Assembly: GCF_014650055.1 (NCBI RefSeq)
Contig: NZ_BMUF01000018.1
Coordinates: 62,001 to 126,000, forward strand
DNA: 64,000 nt
Reading direction: 5' to 3'
Source of the DNA: Streptomyces malachitofuscus
GTDB taxonomy: Bacteria > Actinomycetota > Actinomycetes > Streptomycetales > Streptomycetaceae
Shown: positions 23,448 through 33,522 of the stretch, piece after piece
Layout of the letters: each line of letters starts with the position of its first letter
How positions within the stretch are numbered: position 1 is the stretch's first letter
Program-made: the position numbers and the translations under genes
Notes under the pieces: generated by a model
The model's input: only the letters and a program-made list of their open reading frames with translations
The model's database searches: none
What the model was told of the DNA's origin: nothing

Positions 23448-25205
23448 ATGGCCTCGGTCACGTCCCTCACCGACTCCGTCCAGCAGCAGCTCGCGTCCGC
23501 CCTCTCGGCCACCCGGCCGGAGGCCGCCGGCGCCGATCCGCTGCTGCGCCGAAGCGACCGGGCGGACTTCCAGGCCAACGGCATCCTCGCGCTGGCGAAG
23601 AAGGCGAAGGCGAACCCGCGGGATCTGGCGGCCGAGGTCGTCGCCCGCATCACCACGGGTGATCTGATCAAGGACGTCGAAGTGTCCGGCCCCGGCTTCC
23701 TCAACATCACGGTCGCCGACGGGGCGATCACCCGGAACCTCGCCGCGCGGTACGCGGACGGCGAGCGCCTCGGTGTGCCGCTGAACGAGAACGCGGGCGT
23801 CACGGTCATCGACTACGCCCAGCCGAACGTGGCGAAGGAGATGCACGTCGGTCATCTGCGGTCGGCGGTCATCGGCGACGCCCTGCGCGGCATGCTCGAC
23901 TTCACCGGCGAGAAGACGATCGGCCGGCACCACATCGGCGACTGGGGCACCCAGTTCGGCATGCTCATCCAGTACCTGTTCGAGCACCCGGGCGAGCTGG
24001 CCCCGCCGGAGGAGGTCGACGGCGAGCAGGCCATGTCGAACCTGAACCGGGTGTACAAGGCGTCGCGGGCGCTCTTCGACGCGGACGAGGAGTTCAAGGA
24101 GCGGGCCCGCAAGCGGGTCGTCGCCCTCCAGTCCGGCGACAAGGAGACGCTGGACCTGTGGCAGCAGTTCGTCGACGAGTCGAAGGTCTACTTCTACTCC
24201 GTCTTCGAGAAGCTCGACATGGAGATCCGCGACGAGGAGATCGTCGGCGAGTCCGCCTACAACGAGGGCATGCCGGAGACCGCCCGCCTCCTGGAGGAGA
24301 TGGGCGTCGCGGTGCGTTCCGAGGGCGCGCTGGTGGTGTTCTTCGACGACATCCGGGGCAAGGACGACCAGCCGGTCCCGTTGATCGTGCAGAAGGCCGA
24401 CGGCGGCTTCGGCTACGCGGCGTCCGACCTGACCGCGATCCGCAACCGGGTCGGCGAGCTGAACGCGACGACGCTTCTGTACGTCGTGGACGTGCGCCAG
24501 TCCCTCCACTTCAAGATGGTCTTCGAGGCGGCCCGCCGGGCCGGCTGGCTGAACGACGACGTCACCGCGCACAACATGGGCTACGGCACGGTGCTCGGCG
24601 CGGACGGCAAGCCGTTCAAGACGCGCGAGGGCGAGACGGTGCGCCTCGAGGACCTGCTCGACGAGGCCGTCCAGCGGGCCGCCGAGGTCGTGCGGGAGAA
24701 GGCGAAGGACCTCACCGAGGACGAGATCCGGGAGCGGGCCGCGCAGGTCGGCATCGGCGCGGTGAAGTACGCGGACCTGTCGACGTCGCCGAGCCGGGAC
24801 TACAAGTTCGACCTGGACCAGATGGTCTCGCTCAACGGCGACACGTCGGTGTACCTGCAGTACGCGTACGCCCGCATCCAGTCCATCCTGCGCAAGGCGG
24901 GCGAGGTCCGCCCCGCGGCCCACCCGGAGCTGGAGCTGCACGAGGCGGAGCGTGCGCTGGGCCTGCACCTGGACGCGTTCGGCGACACGGTCTTCGAGGC
25001 GGCGTCGGAGTACGCCCCCCACAAGCTGGCCGCCTACCTGTACCAGCTGGCGTCCCTGTTCACGTCCTTCTACGACAAGTGCCCGGTCCTGAAGGCCGAC
25101 ACCCCGCAGCAGATCACCAACCGCCTCTTCCTCTGCGACATGACGGCCCGCACCCTGACCAAGGGCATGTCCCTCCTGGGCATCCGCACCCCCGAACGCC
25201 TCTGA
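23448..25205 (+). CDS. argS: arginyl-tRNA synthetase
   Basis: The 585-residue protein has the class I ArgRS pattern: an N-terminal Add1 domain with SGPGFLNITV, the HIGH-like motif AQPNVAKEMHVGHLRSAVIGD, the HIGDWGTQFG motif, and a C-terminal all-helical anticodon-binding domain (YLYQLASLFTSFYDKCPVL) ending GIRTPERL. It charges tRNA-Arg, a reaction that requires tRNA for amino acid activation in this family. The length is usual. It begins 150 bp from the divergent lysS start and ends at a strong terminator. This lysS-argS pairing is also found in other Streptomyces. Confidence 0.97.
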   Translation: MASVTSLTDSVQQQLASALSATRPEAAGADPLLRRSDRADFQANGILALAKKAKANPRDLAAEVVARITTGDLIKDVEVSGPGFLNITVADGAITRNLAARYADGERLGVPLNENAGVTVIDYAQPNVAKEMHVGHLRSAVIGDALRGMLDFTGEKTIGRHHIGDWGTQFGMLIQYLFEHPGELAPPEEVDGEQAMSNLNRVYKASRALFDADEEFKERARKRVVALQSGDKETLDLWQQFVDESKVYFYSVFEKLDMEIRDEEIVGESAYNEGMPETARLLEEMGVAVRSEGALVVFFDDIRGKDDQPVPLIVQKADGGFGYAASDLTAIRNRVGELNATTLLYVVDVRQSLHFKMVFEAARRAGWLNDDVTAHNMGYGTVLGADGKPFKTREGETVRLEDLLDEAVQRAAEVVREKAKDLTEDEIRERAAQVGIGAVKYADLSTSPSRDYKFDLDQMVSLNGDTSVYLQYAYARIQSILRKAGEVRPAAHPELELHEAERALGLHLDAFGDTVFEAASEYAPHKLAAYLYQLASLFTSFYDKCPVLKADTPQQITNRLFLCDMTARTLTKGMSLLGIRTPERL

Positions 25206-25223
25206 CCGAGCACCCGGCCAGAC

Positions 25224-25272
25224 CAGCAGGCAGCCCCGCCGGACGCTACGTCCGGCGGGGCTGCCTGCTGTT
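25224..25272. terminator. strong terminator after argS
   Basis: A perfect 22-bp stem (arms 25224-25245 and 25249-25270) with a CTA loop is followed by TTT. It starts 19 bp past the argS stop and also faces the convergent immunity gene, so it probably works in both directions. Confidence 0.9.
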
Positions 25273-25336
25273 TCAGAGGTCGTCCGGGTCGGCTCGGGAG
25301 GGCAATTCTCCCGAGCCGACGTACCAGTCCCTCCTG

Positions 25337-25636
25337 TCAGTGAAGCGCCACGCACTCCCCGATCAGCTCATGAAGCTCGTAGGCCGCTTGCGTCACTCGA
25401 TCCGCAGCTTCGCCTTCGTAGAGGGCCGCATTCGCCTCGGTCGCCGGGAAGACGTCAACGAGAACGTTCGCTCCCAGTCGAGGAATCGCGTCCAACTCCG
25501 CCCACTCGTCGGCGCACATGCGGAGGGCTTCCGTCAGCGCGGTGTACAGAGTCTCATCGAACCCGATTCCCTCCCTCAGAGACTCGTCGAACTTCGCCCA
25601 GGCCTGGACCATCCTGTCGACGGGATCTTCCGTCAT
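25337..25636 (-). CDS. candidate immunity protein for the RHS toxin
   Basis: This 99-residue acidic protein (MTEDPVDRMVQAWAKFDESL...) has no recognised domain but looks all-helical. It lies directly after the RHS toxin gene and its ATG overlaps the toxin stop (ATGA), the standard order for a toxin followed by its immunity gene. Small size, acidity (many Glu/Asp against a basic toxin tip) and position support a role in neutralising the tip. A hand count of 25441-25500 gives about 62% GC, against about 77% for 29281-29340 in the RHS body, so the module was probably acquired separately. A longer start 21 bases upstream is possible. Confidence 0.65.
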   Translation of the reverse strand: MTEDPVDRMVQAWAKFDESLREGIGFDETLYTALTEALRMCADEWAELDAIPRLGANVLVDVFPATEANAALYEGEAADRVTQAAYELHELIGECVALH

Positions 25637-28600
25637 CACGGTCCTCCCTTCACCCAACTGATCGCTCCCGGGGGAATGAGCCCGGTGATGAGCACTTCCC
25701 TCGACGACTTGGCCCGGTTGATGGCAGTGAAGCCCCTGATACCGTGCCTCGCTCGTCCCTCATCGGTCGAGATATCGAGGATCTGGCTCTCGTCGAGCAT
25801 ATCGAGATTGATCGCGACGACACGCGGGCCGGCCCACTGCGATTCCAGTGCCACTTCCCTGCTCCGGGTCGTGGAGATGAACTGGGAACGGAAGTTCGGC
25901 TTGCTGGCGTGAAGGACGTGACCGGCAGGTTTGTACGTCGCGTTCGGGTCCTTCGCGACGATGCCCTGAGCGGGGTCCTCGTCGTCCCGCAGATTGCGGT
26001 AGACGATGTTGCCTTCGCCGCTGTCACCGCCGTCCGCCTTGCCTGAGCCGCCGCTGCCGCTCGAGCCGCCGCTGCTCTTGGAGGAGCCCCCCGAGCTGCC
26101 GCCCGGCTTGGAGCCGCCTCCCTTTCCGGCGCCGCCCGAGCCCTTGCCGGCGGAGGACGCCTTCGGGGCCGCCTTGGCCTGCGCCTGCTTCTGGACGGAA
26201 TTGCCGGTTTTCTTGGTTCTCTGGGCCGCTTGGTCGGCGATTCTCTTCGCCCGTTCGGCGGCCTTCTTCTTCGCTCTCTGCGCGGCCTCCTTCTTGGCCT
26301 TCTCGATTGCCGCCTTCTTCGCGGCCAGCGCCGCGGCCTCGGCGGCCTTGGCCCTCTTCAAGACGCTCTCGGCCGCCTTCTTCGCCTTGTTGAAGGCCTG
26401 GACCGCACTGATGGTGCGCTTGACCGCCTTGATCACCTTCGGGATCTTGGCGAGCTTCGTCCACGGGATCGCATCGACGACGATGCTCACGCAGGACCAC
26501 ATGTCACCGCCGAAGCAGGCCATGGCGTCGTTGATGCCGATGAAGTCCTTCAGCGTCGCCCAGGCCACGGCGAGGATCACCGAGGTCAGGGACTTGTTCA
26601 TGGTGGCGTGGGCCTGGGCGACCTGCGCGGGGCTCAGCCCCGCACCTCTCAGTGCGGCGCTCTTTTCGGAAGCCGTCAGCGAGATGGCCAGACCTGTCGG
26701 GTCCGACATCGTCACCGGGTTGTTGTGGGCGTAGGTATACCCGTTGGCCTGCAGTGGATCGTTCGGATCGATCACCGGGTCGACGGACAGGAAGCGTCCG
26801 ACCACCGGGTCGTACAGACGCGCTCCCAGCGGCACGAAGCCCGAGGAGTCGTCGCGGGGCGCCCCGAGGAACCCGGTGTGGGTCTGGAGGTTGGTACCGA
26901 CGGTGTCGGCGCCGCGCTGGTTGCCGAACGGGTCCTGCTTGCGGATGCGGACCGGGTTGTCGGCCCGGAGCGCGACCTCCACGAAGGTGCTGCCCTGGTG
27001 GTCGCCGGCGAGGGCGACCAGCTGGTCGGCGCCGTTGCCGTAGGCGTACCGCATGACCGCGCCGCCGGGGGCGGAGTAGGTGCGCTGGGTGTTGATCAGC
27101 ACACCGCCCTGCCCGATGGTGACCTCGGCCTCGCTCAGGTGCAGCGTGGCCTGCTTGCCCTTGATCGTCAGCAGGCGGGAGCCGTCGGGCCCGTAGATGT
27201 GACGGGTGTCGTTCTGCGCCGCCCACTGCTGCTCGGGCTTGGCGGAGTCACAGCCGGCCAGCACGATCGGGGTCGAGTTGGCCGAGTCGCCGCCCTGCAC
27301 CGCCAGGCACAGGCCCGACGCCACGTGCGTCAGCTGGCCGGCGGCATTGCGCTTCAGCTCCTGCGCCGCCGAACCGTCGCACTTCTGGAGCTGGACGGCC
27401 GAGCCCGCCGTGTTCGCGGCCGGCTGCACGCACCAGGTGTCGTAGACGTTGAGCGTGCCCCGGTCGGGGTCGGTCTGCGTGGCGCCCGGTGACGGGGAGA
27501 ACCGCCAGCTCTGTGCGGGGGAGGTGTTGCAGGAGTACAGCTGGATCTTGCGGCCCGCGGTCGCCAGACCGCCCGAGAGGTCCAGGCACTTGTCGGCCAG
27601 ACCCACGTACGGGGTCTTGCCGCCGGCGCCGGCGCCCTTGATCCGGTCGATCTTGCCGTCGTAGGTCCAGGTCAGCTCCTGCTTGTCGCCGTTGTCCAGC
27701 GAGGTGACCGACTTGGTCTCGCCGGTCAGCTCGTACAGCCGCTCGGCCTCCGCGGTGACCTGCGCCCCGGCCGGGGTGGTGTAGGTCTTGGACACCTTGG
27801 TCAGCGTGTGCGGCTGGCTGCCGTCGGCCTTGCCGTAGGAGTAGGTGCTCACGGCGTCCTTGGCCGCGGCGCCGGTGAGGTCCTTCTCGGTCAGCTTGGT
27901 GCGGTTGCCGAGCAGGTCGTACTCGTACTCCTGCCAGTAGCCGGACTTGTCGGTGCCGGCGGCCACGTTGAGGGTGCCGTCGGACTTGACCGGTCCCGTG
28001 CAGGAGGTCTGGTCCTTGGCGGTCCAGGCCTTCTTCAGCTGGCCCAGCGGGTCGTAGGTGAAGCACTGGCGTTCCGCGATCCCGGTGGAGTGCTCCCGGA
28101 TCGAGGTGACGTTGCCGGCCGGGTCGTAGGTGTAGCTGCGGTTGGAGACGAGGTTGCCGCCGACCACGGAGGTGTCGCCGGCCTGCTCGCGGTAGACCGA
28201 CTGCTGCTTCAGCTCACCGCTGGACTCGTCGTACAGGGCCTGGGTCCACACCCGGTACGGCTGGGCGCCGAGGGTGGAGCGCAGGACCTGGCCGTAGACG
28301 TCGTAGACGGTTTCCGCGCCGTACCAGTCCTTGCCGGAGACGGAGAGCGGCTTGCCGTCCTCGTTGTAGCGGACGACCAGCTTCTCGGCGTCGAACTTGC
28401 CGACCGCCGGCAGGGTCGCCGCCTCCAGCATGCCCTGGTCGTTGTACTGGTAGCCGTACGTGTACGACTTGGGCAGGCCCCAGCCGGTCGAGAGTGACTG
28501 CGGCAGGGTCAGGGTGGTGGAGGTCGGGTCGTAGTCCTTGGTGTAGCCGTTGATCTGCTGGGTGAAGGCCTCGCCGTCGGTGTAGCGGACGGCGGTGGCC

Positions 28601-31600
28601 GGCAGGCCCTTTCCGCCGGGGGCGCTGTCGTAGAAGTACTTCGACAGGAGCGTCCCGGCGGAGGTGTTCAGGCGCTGCTCGGTCGGCCGCGACAGGACGT
28701 CGTAGCCGTTCCACACCGTGACACCGCGGGCGTTGGTGGTGGTCAGCGGGCGGTCGCGGTCGTCGTACGACGTGCGTGTGGTGCCCGAGTCCGGGTCGGT
28801 GGCGGTGATCTGGCGGCCGCGGTGGTCGTAGCTCCACTTCCACGGGTGGGCCGTGTCGGTGGAGCTGGTGGCCGTCACCAGGTGCCCGCGGCCGTCGTAG
28901 GCGTACCGCGTCGAGGTGAAGCCGCCCGGCGCCTCGGGGTTGAAGGTGTCGGTGCGGACGGTCCGGCCGAGGGCGTCGGTGTAGACGCGGTACGAGGAGG
29001 CGCCGGTCGGGTGGATGACCTTGGACCAGTCCTCGCCGTACTCGTACCGGGTGGCCCGCTCCGGGACCGGCTCCGAGGACGACTCGCCCGTCAGCGGGTC
29101 CTTGACCTTCAGGACCGGCGTCTCCTGCACCACGCGGCCCAGGCCGTCGTAGGTGTAGCGGGTGATGTTGGGGACGGCCGTGTCCGCGAGCGGCTGGAAC
29201 AGCACACCCGGGGTCGCCTCGTCGGTGTAGTAGGCGTTGTTGGTCTGCCAGACCTCACCGGCACTGTTGTAGAGGGTGTCGGTGATCAGGTGCCCGCGTC
29301 CGCCGTCGGCCTCCTCCTGCGTCTGGCGCTCGCGGCCGAGGCCGTCGTAGAGGGTGACGGACTTCTCGACGCGGTCCTTGAAGCCCCGCGTGTACGTGGT
29401 GACGTACGGCGGCTTGTGGTCCGACTTCGCCGGGTCGTCCGGGTCGTACTCGGGGACGGTGTAGACCGCCCGGAAGTCCGGCACGGCGGAGGACGACGGG
29501 GTACGGCCCGGTGCCCAGGCCTCCAGCAGGCGGCCCAGGGGGTCGTACTTGGCCTCGCTGACGTGGCCGTTGGCGTCGGTGGTCCGCAGCGTGGTGGCGC
29601 GGCCGGGCTCCAGCTCCTGGATCTCGGTGTGACCGAGCGCGTTGGCCGTGGTGATCTCGAAGACCTGGCCGGTGGCCGGGGTGTAGGTGATCGACCCGGA
29701 GTTGCCGTCGGGGTCGGTCTGCTTCACGACGCGGCCGACGGCGTCGAACGCGGTGGTGCCCTCGCTCTGGAAGCCGGTGCCGGAGCCGTTGAGCGACCAG
29801 GACGCCGTGGCCAGGCCGCGCGTGCCGGTGCCGAGCGCGGTGCCGTAGGCCTGTCCGTCGTACGCGGTGCGCGTGGCGCCGCTCAGCGTGGACAGGTCGG
29901 TGAAGTCGGCGGCGGCGCACGTGGTCGGCGAGACGAGGGCCTGCTTGCTCAGGCCGATGAGGTTCTTGCCGGTGTGGTGGACGTACTCGAGCTTGGTGCA
30001 GGACTCGTCGCCCGACTTGCCGGTGTCGCCGAGCGACTCGACCTGGACGGGCAGGCCGTGAGTCGCCTCGTACGTCGTCTTCGTCCTGACGACCCGCTCG
30101 GTGCGGGTGTCGTCACCGGTGCCGGAGGACTTGGTGTACGCAATCTCCTCGGGCTCGGTGACGCGCCAGGCCCGCAGCGGGGACAGCCCGTCGTCGCGGT
30201 TGCGCCTGGCGAGTTCGGTCGCGGCCGGGACGGTGACGCTGCGGGACAGCCAGTCCGTGTCGGCGGCGTCGGCGCTCGCGTAGGTGAGTTCCTCGGCGAT
30301 GCGGCCGGCGAACGCCTCGCGGTCCTTGGCTATCTCGGTGCCGGTGATGTCGGTGACCGGGACGGTGTCGCCCATGCCGCGGAAGAAGCGGGTGACCGCC
30401 TTGGACCGCTTGGCGCCGACGGCCGGTTCGTCCTGGTCGGGTCCGGTGATCACCGTGGTCTGCTCGAAGCCGGCGAAGGTCGAGTAGGTGCGGGTGGCCT
30501 TCTTGGTGAACTCGGCCTCGGCCAGCCGCCAGCCGGCGTTCTTGTAGGCGTAGGACGTCTTCGTCGCGAACGCCCCGTCGACGTTGGGCAGTTCCTCGAT
30601 CGACTGCACCACGTACTTGTGGAACCAGTCGATGTCCTGCACCTCGGGGTCCGGGTGCCAGAACGACGGGTAGCACAGCCGCGTGTTGGACTTGAGCGCG
30701 CTGGTGTCGGACTTGCCGGGCAGTCCGGTGCCGGTGGCGCAGTCGCCCGCGGCGGGTTTGTAGGTGACGACGGTCTCGCCGCCGTACTCGTTGATGACGC
30801 GCGCGATGCGCAGCCGGGAGAAGCCGGGACGTGGGTCGGTGGAGCCGCGCATCACCCGGTTCGGCATGTCCTCGGCGTTGGGCTCGAAGCGGACCGCGTT
30901 CAGGGTGACGCTGTCGTCCGTGGAGCCGTTGCGGGCGTAGCCGGTGCGCTGGACGGACTCCAGCCACAGGGCGGTGTTCGGGCCGGTCCGCAGGACCGGG
31001 AAGCTCTGGGTGAGCTGGTACCTGTCCACCACCTGGCGGGCGCTGGTGTCGGTGCGGCGCTGCGCGGAGGTCTGGATCTCCGTCAGCCGCTTGCGGGTCC
31101 AGAACGTCGGCCCGGCGTTCCAGCACTTCCTGGTCTGGGTCGAGGTGACGGGCTCGCAGTTGAGGTCGGCCGGGGTGTCGTACCAGATGCGGTACTTGCC
31201 CGGGTCCTTGTCCGTGAAGTTCGCGTCCGTGCAGGTCAGCGAGGACTCGGTGAAGCAGCGCTCGGCGACGGTGAAGCCGACGCGGGCCGGTGCGGTCGCC
31301 GAGAAGAGGCTGTCCTTGCGCTGCCCGTAGTAGATGTGGGAGAGGTAGCCGCCGCGGTCGTAGACCACGGGTGCCTTGAAGTTGAAGTTCCGCGCGTAGT
31401 GGTTCTTCTCCTTCTTCCACCACAGCGACATGGCGTTGCCGTGAACGTCCTCGACGTAGTCGAGGTTCCACCGCCAGGCCTGGGTGCACCAGGAGCCCGG
31501 CCAGTCGCCGGCCTTGTAGCAGTCCTCCCCGGCGTGGTTGCCGTACACGGGGACGGTCAGCACGGAGTCGGTGACGGGGTCGTCCGTCGACCAGCCGGGC

Positions 31601-33096
31601 AGCTTGTGCCGGCCGAAGTGGTAGCGGGTGCCGTCCCGGGTGGTGACCACCCAGTACTCGCCGTCCTTGGCGCCGTTGCCCGAGGTGTTGTCGCGGATCC
31701 GCTCGATGGTGGACCCGTCGCCGTTGGCGGTGAACCAGGTGTTCTGGGTGTCGTCCCAGACCAGTTCCGTGGTCGTCCCGCCGAGCGACAGGGTGGCGTT
31801 GTTCGAGCCCCAGCACAGGTCGGCGGTGCGGTGCGTGGCGTTGTTCGACCCGGACTTCTTGGAGTCCTCGCGGCAGTTGGCGTAGGAGCGGGTGATCGAG
31901 CCGGGGTTGTAGTCCCAGCCGTCGCCGATCCAGGAGGCCTGGTTGTTGGTCGCCGACGTGCGGCCGTCCACGGACTGCGAGGAGTAGCCGAGGGCCACCT
32001 TGGGCATCAGTCCGCCGGCGGTCTCGGGGACCTGGACCGCGTAGCTGTAGGTGAAGGCGCCCGAGGAGGCGCCGGCCGACCAGGAGCCGGAGGACAGCAG
32101 CGGGGTGGCGCTGAAGTCACCGGCGGCCGAGGCGCCGGTGTCCATGGCGCCGATCACCTGAGGGCCGGAGGCGTCCACGGCCTGGAGCGCGTCGGCGCGC
32201 CCGAACGAGGCGGTCCGCACCGAGGCACCCGAGGTCGACGAGTCCGCGGCGGTGTCGCCGAGCAGGTTCGCGACGGGGACCGACCCGGTGAGGATCTTGC
32301 GGGCCGGTGCCTTGGCCGCGGCCTTGGACTTGGTGGGCGCCTTCTTCGCGGGCACCACCTCGACCGAGCTGGGAAGCCGTTCCGCCTTGTCCTCGGCGGC
32401 GGCCTTCACCGACATGGTGGTCGTGCCGCCCTCGGCGGCGCAGTCGCCGCTGTCGGGGGAGGTCAGCACGCAGTCCGGCAGCAGCACCAGGCCGAAGCGC
32501 TCCGCGGCCTGGGGGCCGTAGAGGTCGGCGAAGCCGGTGGTGTCGACGGCGAGCGCGACCTGCGCGTCCGGGTCGGCGTCGGCCGGCGGGGTGACCTGCA
32601 TGATCATGCCGGAGACACCCGCGTCCTGGGACGCCGTGGGCGCCGCCAGGTCGACCCGCCACTGGCCGTCGAGGGCGGCCGGGTCGGTGCCCTCGGGCAC
32701 CCCGATCGCGATCGGCAGGCCGTTGGACAGCGGCACGGTGCTGCCCGGCGCCGTGGTGGCGTCGAGGGTCGCCGTGCCCGTGCCGTCCGACCACGGCGTG
32801 ACCGCGACCGGTTCGTAGGGGGTGACGGGGACCTCGGGCGCGGTGGTGAGGTTCTTCTCGGCCTCCTCGTCACCGTCGACCGGGACGTCCTCGGGCAGGT
32901 CGGGGAGGTCGACCCCGGCACGGTCCATGCCCGGGCCGGGGATAGCCCACGCGTCCGAGCCGAGGCTGGTCACCGTCAGCGTCGAGGACAACAGAAGGAC
33001 GGTCGCCAGGCGGCTGTGCCGTCGGCGCCGTCGTTGTGACTCCGTCACGGCCAGGCGTCCCCGCCCCAGCCATGACAGCGGACGTTGAGCACGCAT
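25636..33096 (-). CDS. secreted RHS/YD-repeat polymorphic toxin with ADP-ribosyltransferase-like tip
   Basis: The approximately 2486-residue protein has an Arg-rich signal-like N-terminus (RRRRRHSRLATVLLLSSTL), then SpvB/TcdB-like sequence, long YD repeats (many GYDVLSRPTEQ-like units), and a ricin-type lectin insert near 27610-27230 with QSW and QQW motifs. An RHS core (26880-26700, ending NNPVTMSDPTG) is followed by a pre-toxin helical region, an Ala/Lys coiled coil, a Gly/Ser linker and a tip of about 125 residues. The tip has YRNL, SQFISTTRSREVAL and SREVLITGLIPPGAI, the R...STT...E pattern of ADP-ribosyltransferases. The RHS shell would encapsulate and autocleave the tip. The start is uncertain: ATG 33156 is an alternative. 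Confidence 0.85.
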   Translation of the reverse strand: MRAQRPLSWLGRGRLAVTESQRRRRRHSRLATVLLLSSTLTVTSLGSDAWAIPGPGMDRAGVDLPDLPEDVPVDGDEEAEKNLTTAPEVPVTPYEPVAVTPWSDGTGTATLDATTAPGSTVPLSNGLPIAIGVPEGTDPAALDGQWRVDLAAPTASQDAGVSGMIMQVTPPADADPDAQVALAVDTTGFADLYGPQAAERFGLVLLPDCVLTSPDSGDCAAEGGTTTMSVKAAAEDKAERLPSSVEVVPAKKAPTKSKAAAKAPARKILTGSVPVANLLGDTAADSSTSGASVRTASFGRADALQAVDASGPQVIGAMDTGASAAGDFSATPLLSSGSWSAGASSGAFTYSYAVQVPETAGGLMPKVALGYSSQSVDGRTSATNNQASWIGDGWDYNPGSITRSYANCREDSKKSGSNNATHRTADLCWGSNNATLSLGGTTTELVWDDTQNTWFTANGDGSTIERIRDNTSGNGAKDGEYWVVTTRDGTRYHFGRHKLPGWSTDDPVTDSVLTVPVYGNHAGEDCYKAGDWPGSWCTQAWRWNLDYVEDVHGNAMSLWWKKEKNHYARNFNFKAPVVYDRGGYLSHIYYGQRKDSLFSATAPARVGFTVAERCFTESSLTCTDANFTDKDPGKYRIWYDTPADLNCEPVTSTQTRKCWNAGPTFWTRKRLTEIQTSAQRRTDTSARQVVDRYQLTQSFPVLRTGPNTALWLESVQRTGYARNGSTDDSVTLNAVRFEPNAEDMPNRVMRGSTDPRPGFSRLRIARVINEYGGETVVTYKPAAGDCATGTGLPGKSDTSALKSNTRLCYPSFWHPDPEVQDIDWFHKYVVQSIEELPNVDGAFATKTSYAYKNAGWRLAEAEFTKKATRTYSTFAGFEQTTVITGPDQDEPAVGAKRSKAVTRFFRGMGDTVPVTDITGTEIAKDREAFAGRIAEELTYASADAADTDWLSRSVTVPAATELARRNRDDGLSPLRAWRVTEPEEIAYTKSSGTGDDTRTERVVRTKTTYEATHGLPVQVESLGDTGKSGDESCTKLEYVHHTGKNLIGLSKQALVSPTTCAAADFTDLSTLSGATRTAYDGQAYGTALGTGTRGLATASWSLNGSGTGFQSEGTTAFDAVGRVVKQTDPDGNSGSITYTPATGQVFEITTANALGHTEIQELEPGRATTLRTTDANGHVSEAKYDPLGRLLEAWAPGRTPSSSAVPDFRAVYTVPEYDPDDPAKSDHKPPYVTTYTRGFKDRVEKSVTLYDGLGRERQTQEEADGGRGHLITDTLYNSAGEVWQTNNAYYTDEATPGVLFQPLADTAVPNITRYTYDGLGRVVQETPVLKVKDPLTGESSSEPVPERATRYEYGEDWSKVIHPTGASSYRVYTDALGRTVRTDTFNPEAPGGFTSTRYAYDGRGHLVTATSSTDTAHPWKWSYDHRGRQITATDPDSGTTRTSYDDRDRPLTTTNARGVTVWNGYDVLSRPTEQRLNTSAGTLLSKYFYDSAPGGKGLPATAVRYTDGEAFTQQINGYTKDYDPTSTTLTLPQSLSTGWGLPKSYTYGYQYNDQGMLEAATLPAVGKFDAEKLVVRYNEDGKPLSVSGKDWYGAETVYDVYGQVLRSTLGAQPYRVWTQALYDESSGELKQQSVYREQAGDTSVVGGNLVSNRSYTYDPAGNVTSIREHSTGIAERQCFTYDPLGQLKKAWTAKDQTSCTGPVKSDGTLNVAAGTDKSGYWQEYEYDLLGNRTKLTEKDLTGAAAKDAVSTYSYGKADGSQPHTLTKVSKTYTTPAGAQVTAEAERLYELTGETKSVTSLDNGDKQELTWTYDGKIDRIKGAGAGGKTPYVGLADKCLDLSGGLATAGRKIQLYSCNTSPAQSWRFSPSPGATQTDPDRGTLNVYDTWCVQPAANTAGSAVQLQKCDGSAAQELKRNAAGQLTHVASGLCLAVQGGDSANSTPIVLAGCDSAKPEQQWAAQNDTRHIYGPDGSRLLTIKGKQATLHLSEAEVTIGQGGVLINTQRTYSAPGGAVMRYAYGNGADQLVALAGDHQGSTFVEVALRADNPVRIRKQDPFGNQRGADTVGTNLQTHTGFLGAPRDDSSGFVPLGARLYDPVVGRFLSVDPVIDPNDPLQANGYTYAHNNPVTMSDPTGLAISLTASEKSAALRGAGLSPAQVAQAHATMNKSLTSVILAVAWATLKDFIGINDAMACFGGDMWSCVSIVVDAIPWTKLAKIPKVIKAVKRTISAVQAFNKAKKAAESVLKRAKAAEAAALAAKKAAIEKAKKEAAQRAKKKAAERAKRIADQAAQRTKKTGNSVQKQAQAKAAPKASSAGKGSGGAGKGGGSKPGGSSGGSSKSSGGSSGSGGSGKADGGDSGEGNIVYRNLRDDEDPAQGIVAKDPNATYKPAGHVLHASKPNFRSQFISTTRSREVALESQWAGPRVVAINLDMLDESQILDISTDEGRARHGIRGFTAINRAKSSREVLITGLIPPGAISWVKGGP

Positions 33097-33522
33097 ACGC
33101 GTCGTCGACTCCCACCAGGCAAGCGAATCCAGAGGCACGTGCCTGATCAGGCGCATGCGTGCCCGAACCCTCTGTCATGCACGGGGCGCAATTCAAGATC
33201 GCTGCAGCCGCCGGAAATGGAGTTCCTGTGATCTGCGACACACGACATAGGGCGGCCAAGGCGGTGATGTGATCATCAATGCGAAACGGCGCGAAAATCC
33301 CTGTCTATGCACTGATGGGCAGCAATCAAATCGAACAACCGAGACATGTCCGATCGGCGACCAGGGGCCGGTCAGGCCTCCATCACAGCCTTATAAATTC
33401 TTCACATATGGACGACCCGCGTCGATCGTGTGATCGTGTCGGCGCTCATGCCCCGCGGCCAGCCGACCGGGGCTGTCTGTGCTGTCCGCATTCGCCTGGT
33501 CCACACGGGAGTAACCGCAGCC
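33097..33522. other. divergent regulatory region of the toxin locus
   Basis: This spacer of about 426 bp between the RHS gene and the FG-GAP gene holds both promoters and is AT-richer than its surroundings (for example around 33285-33410). A small inverted repeat, TGATG-TGAT-CATCA, lies at 33265-33278. If the RHS gene starts at ATG 33156, 60 bp belong to it. No other gene is evident. Confidence 0.4.

Noticed and set aside
28822..33039. A 1405-codon open frame on the plus strand
   Set aside because: It is antisense to the RHS gene. Its Val/Gly/Arg/Asp-rich product has no domain structure and reflects GC-biased third positions.
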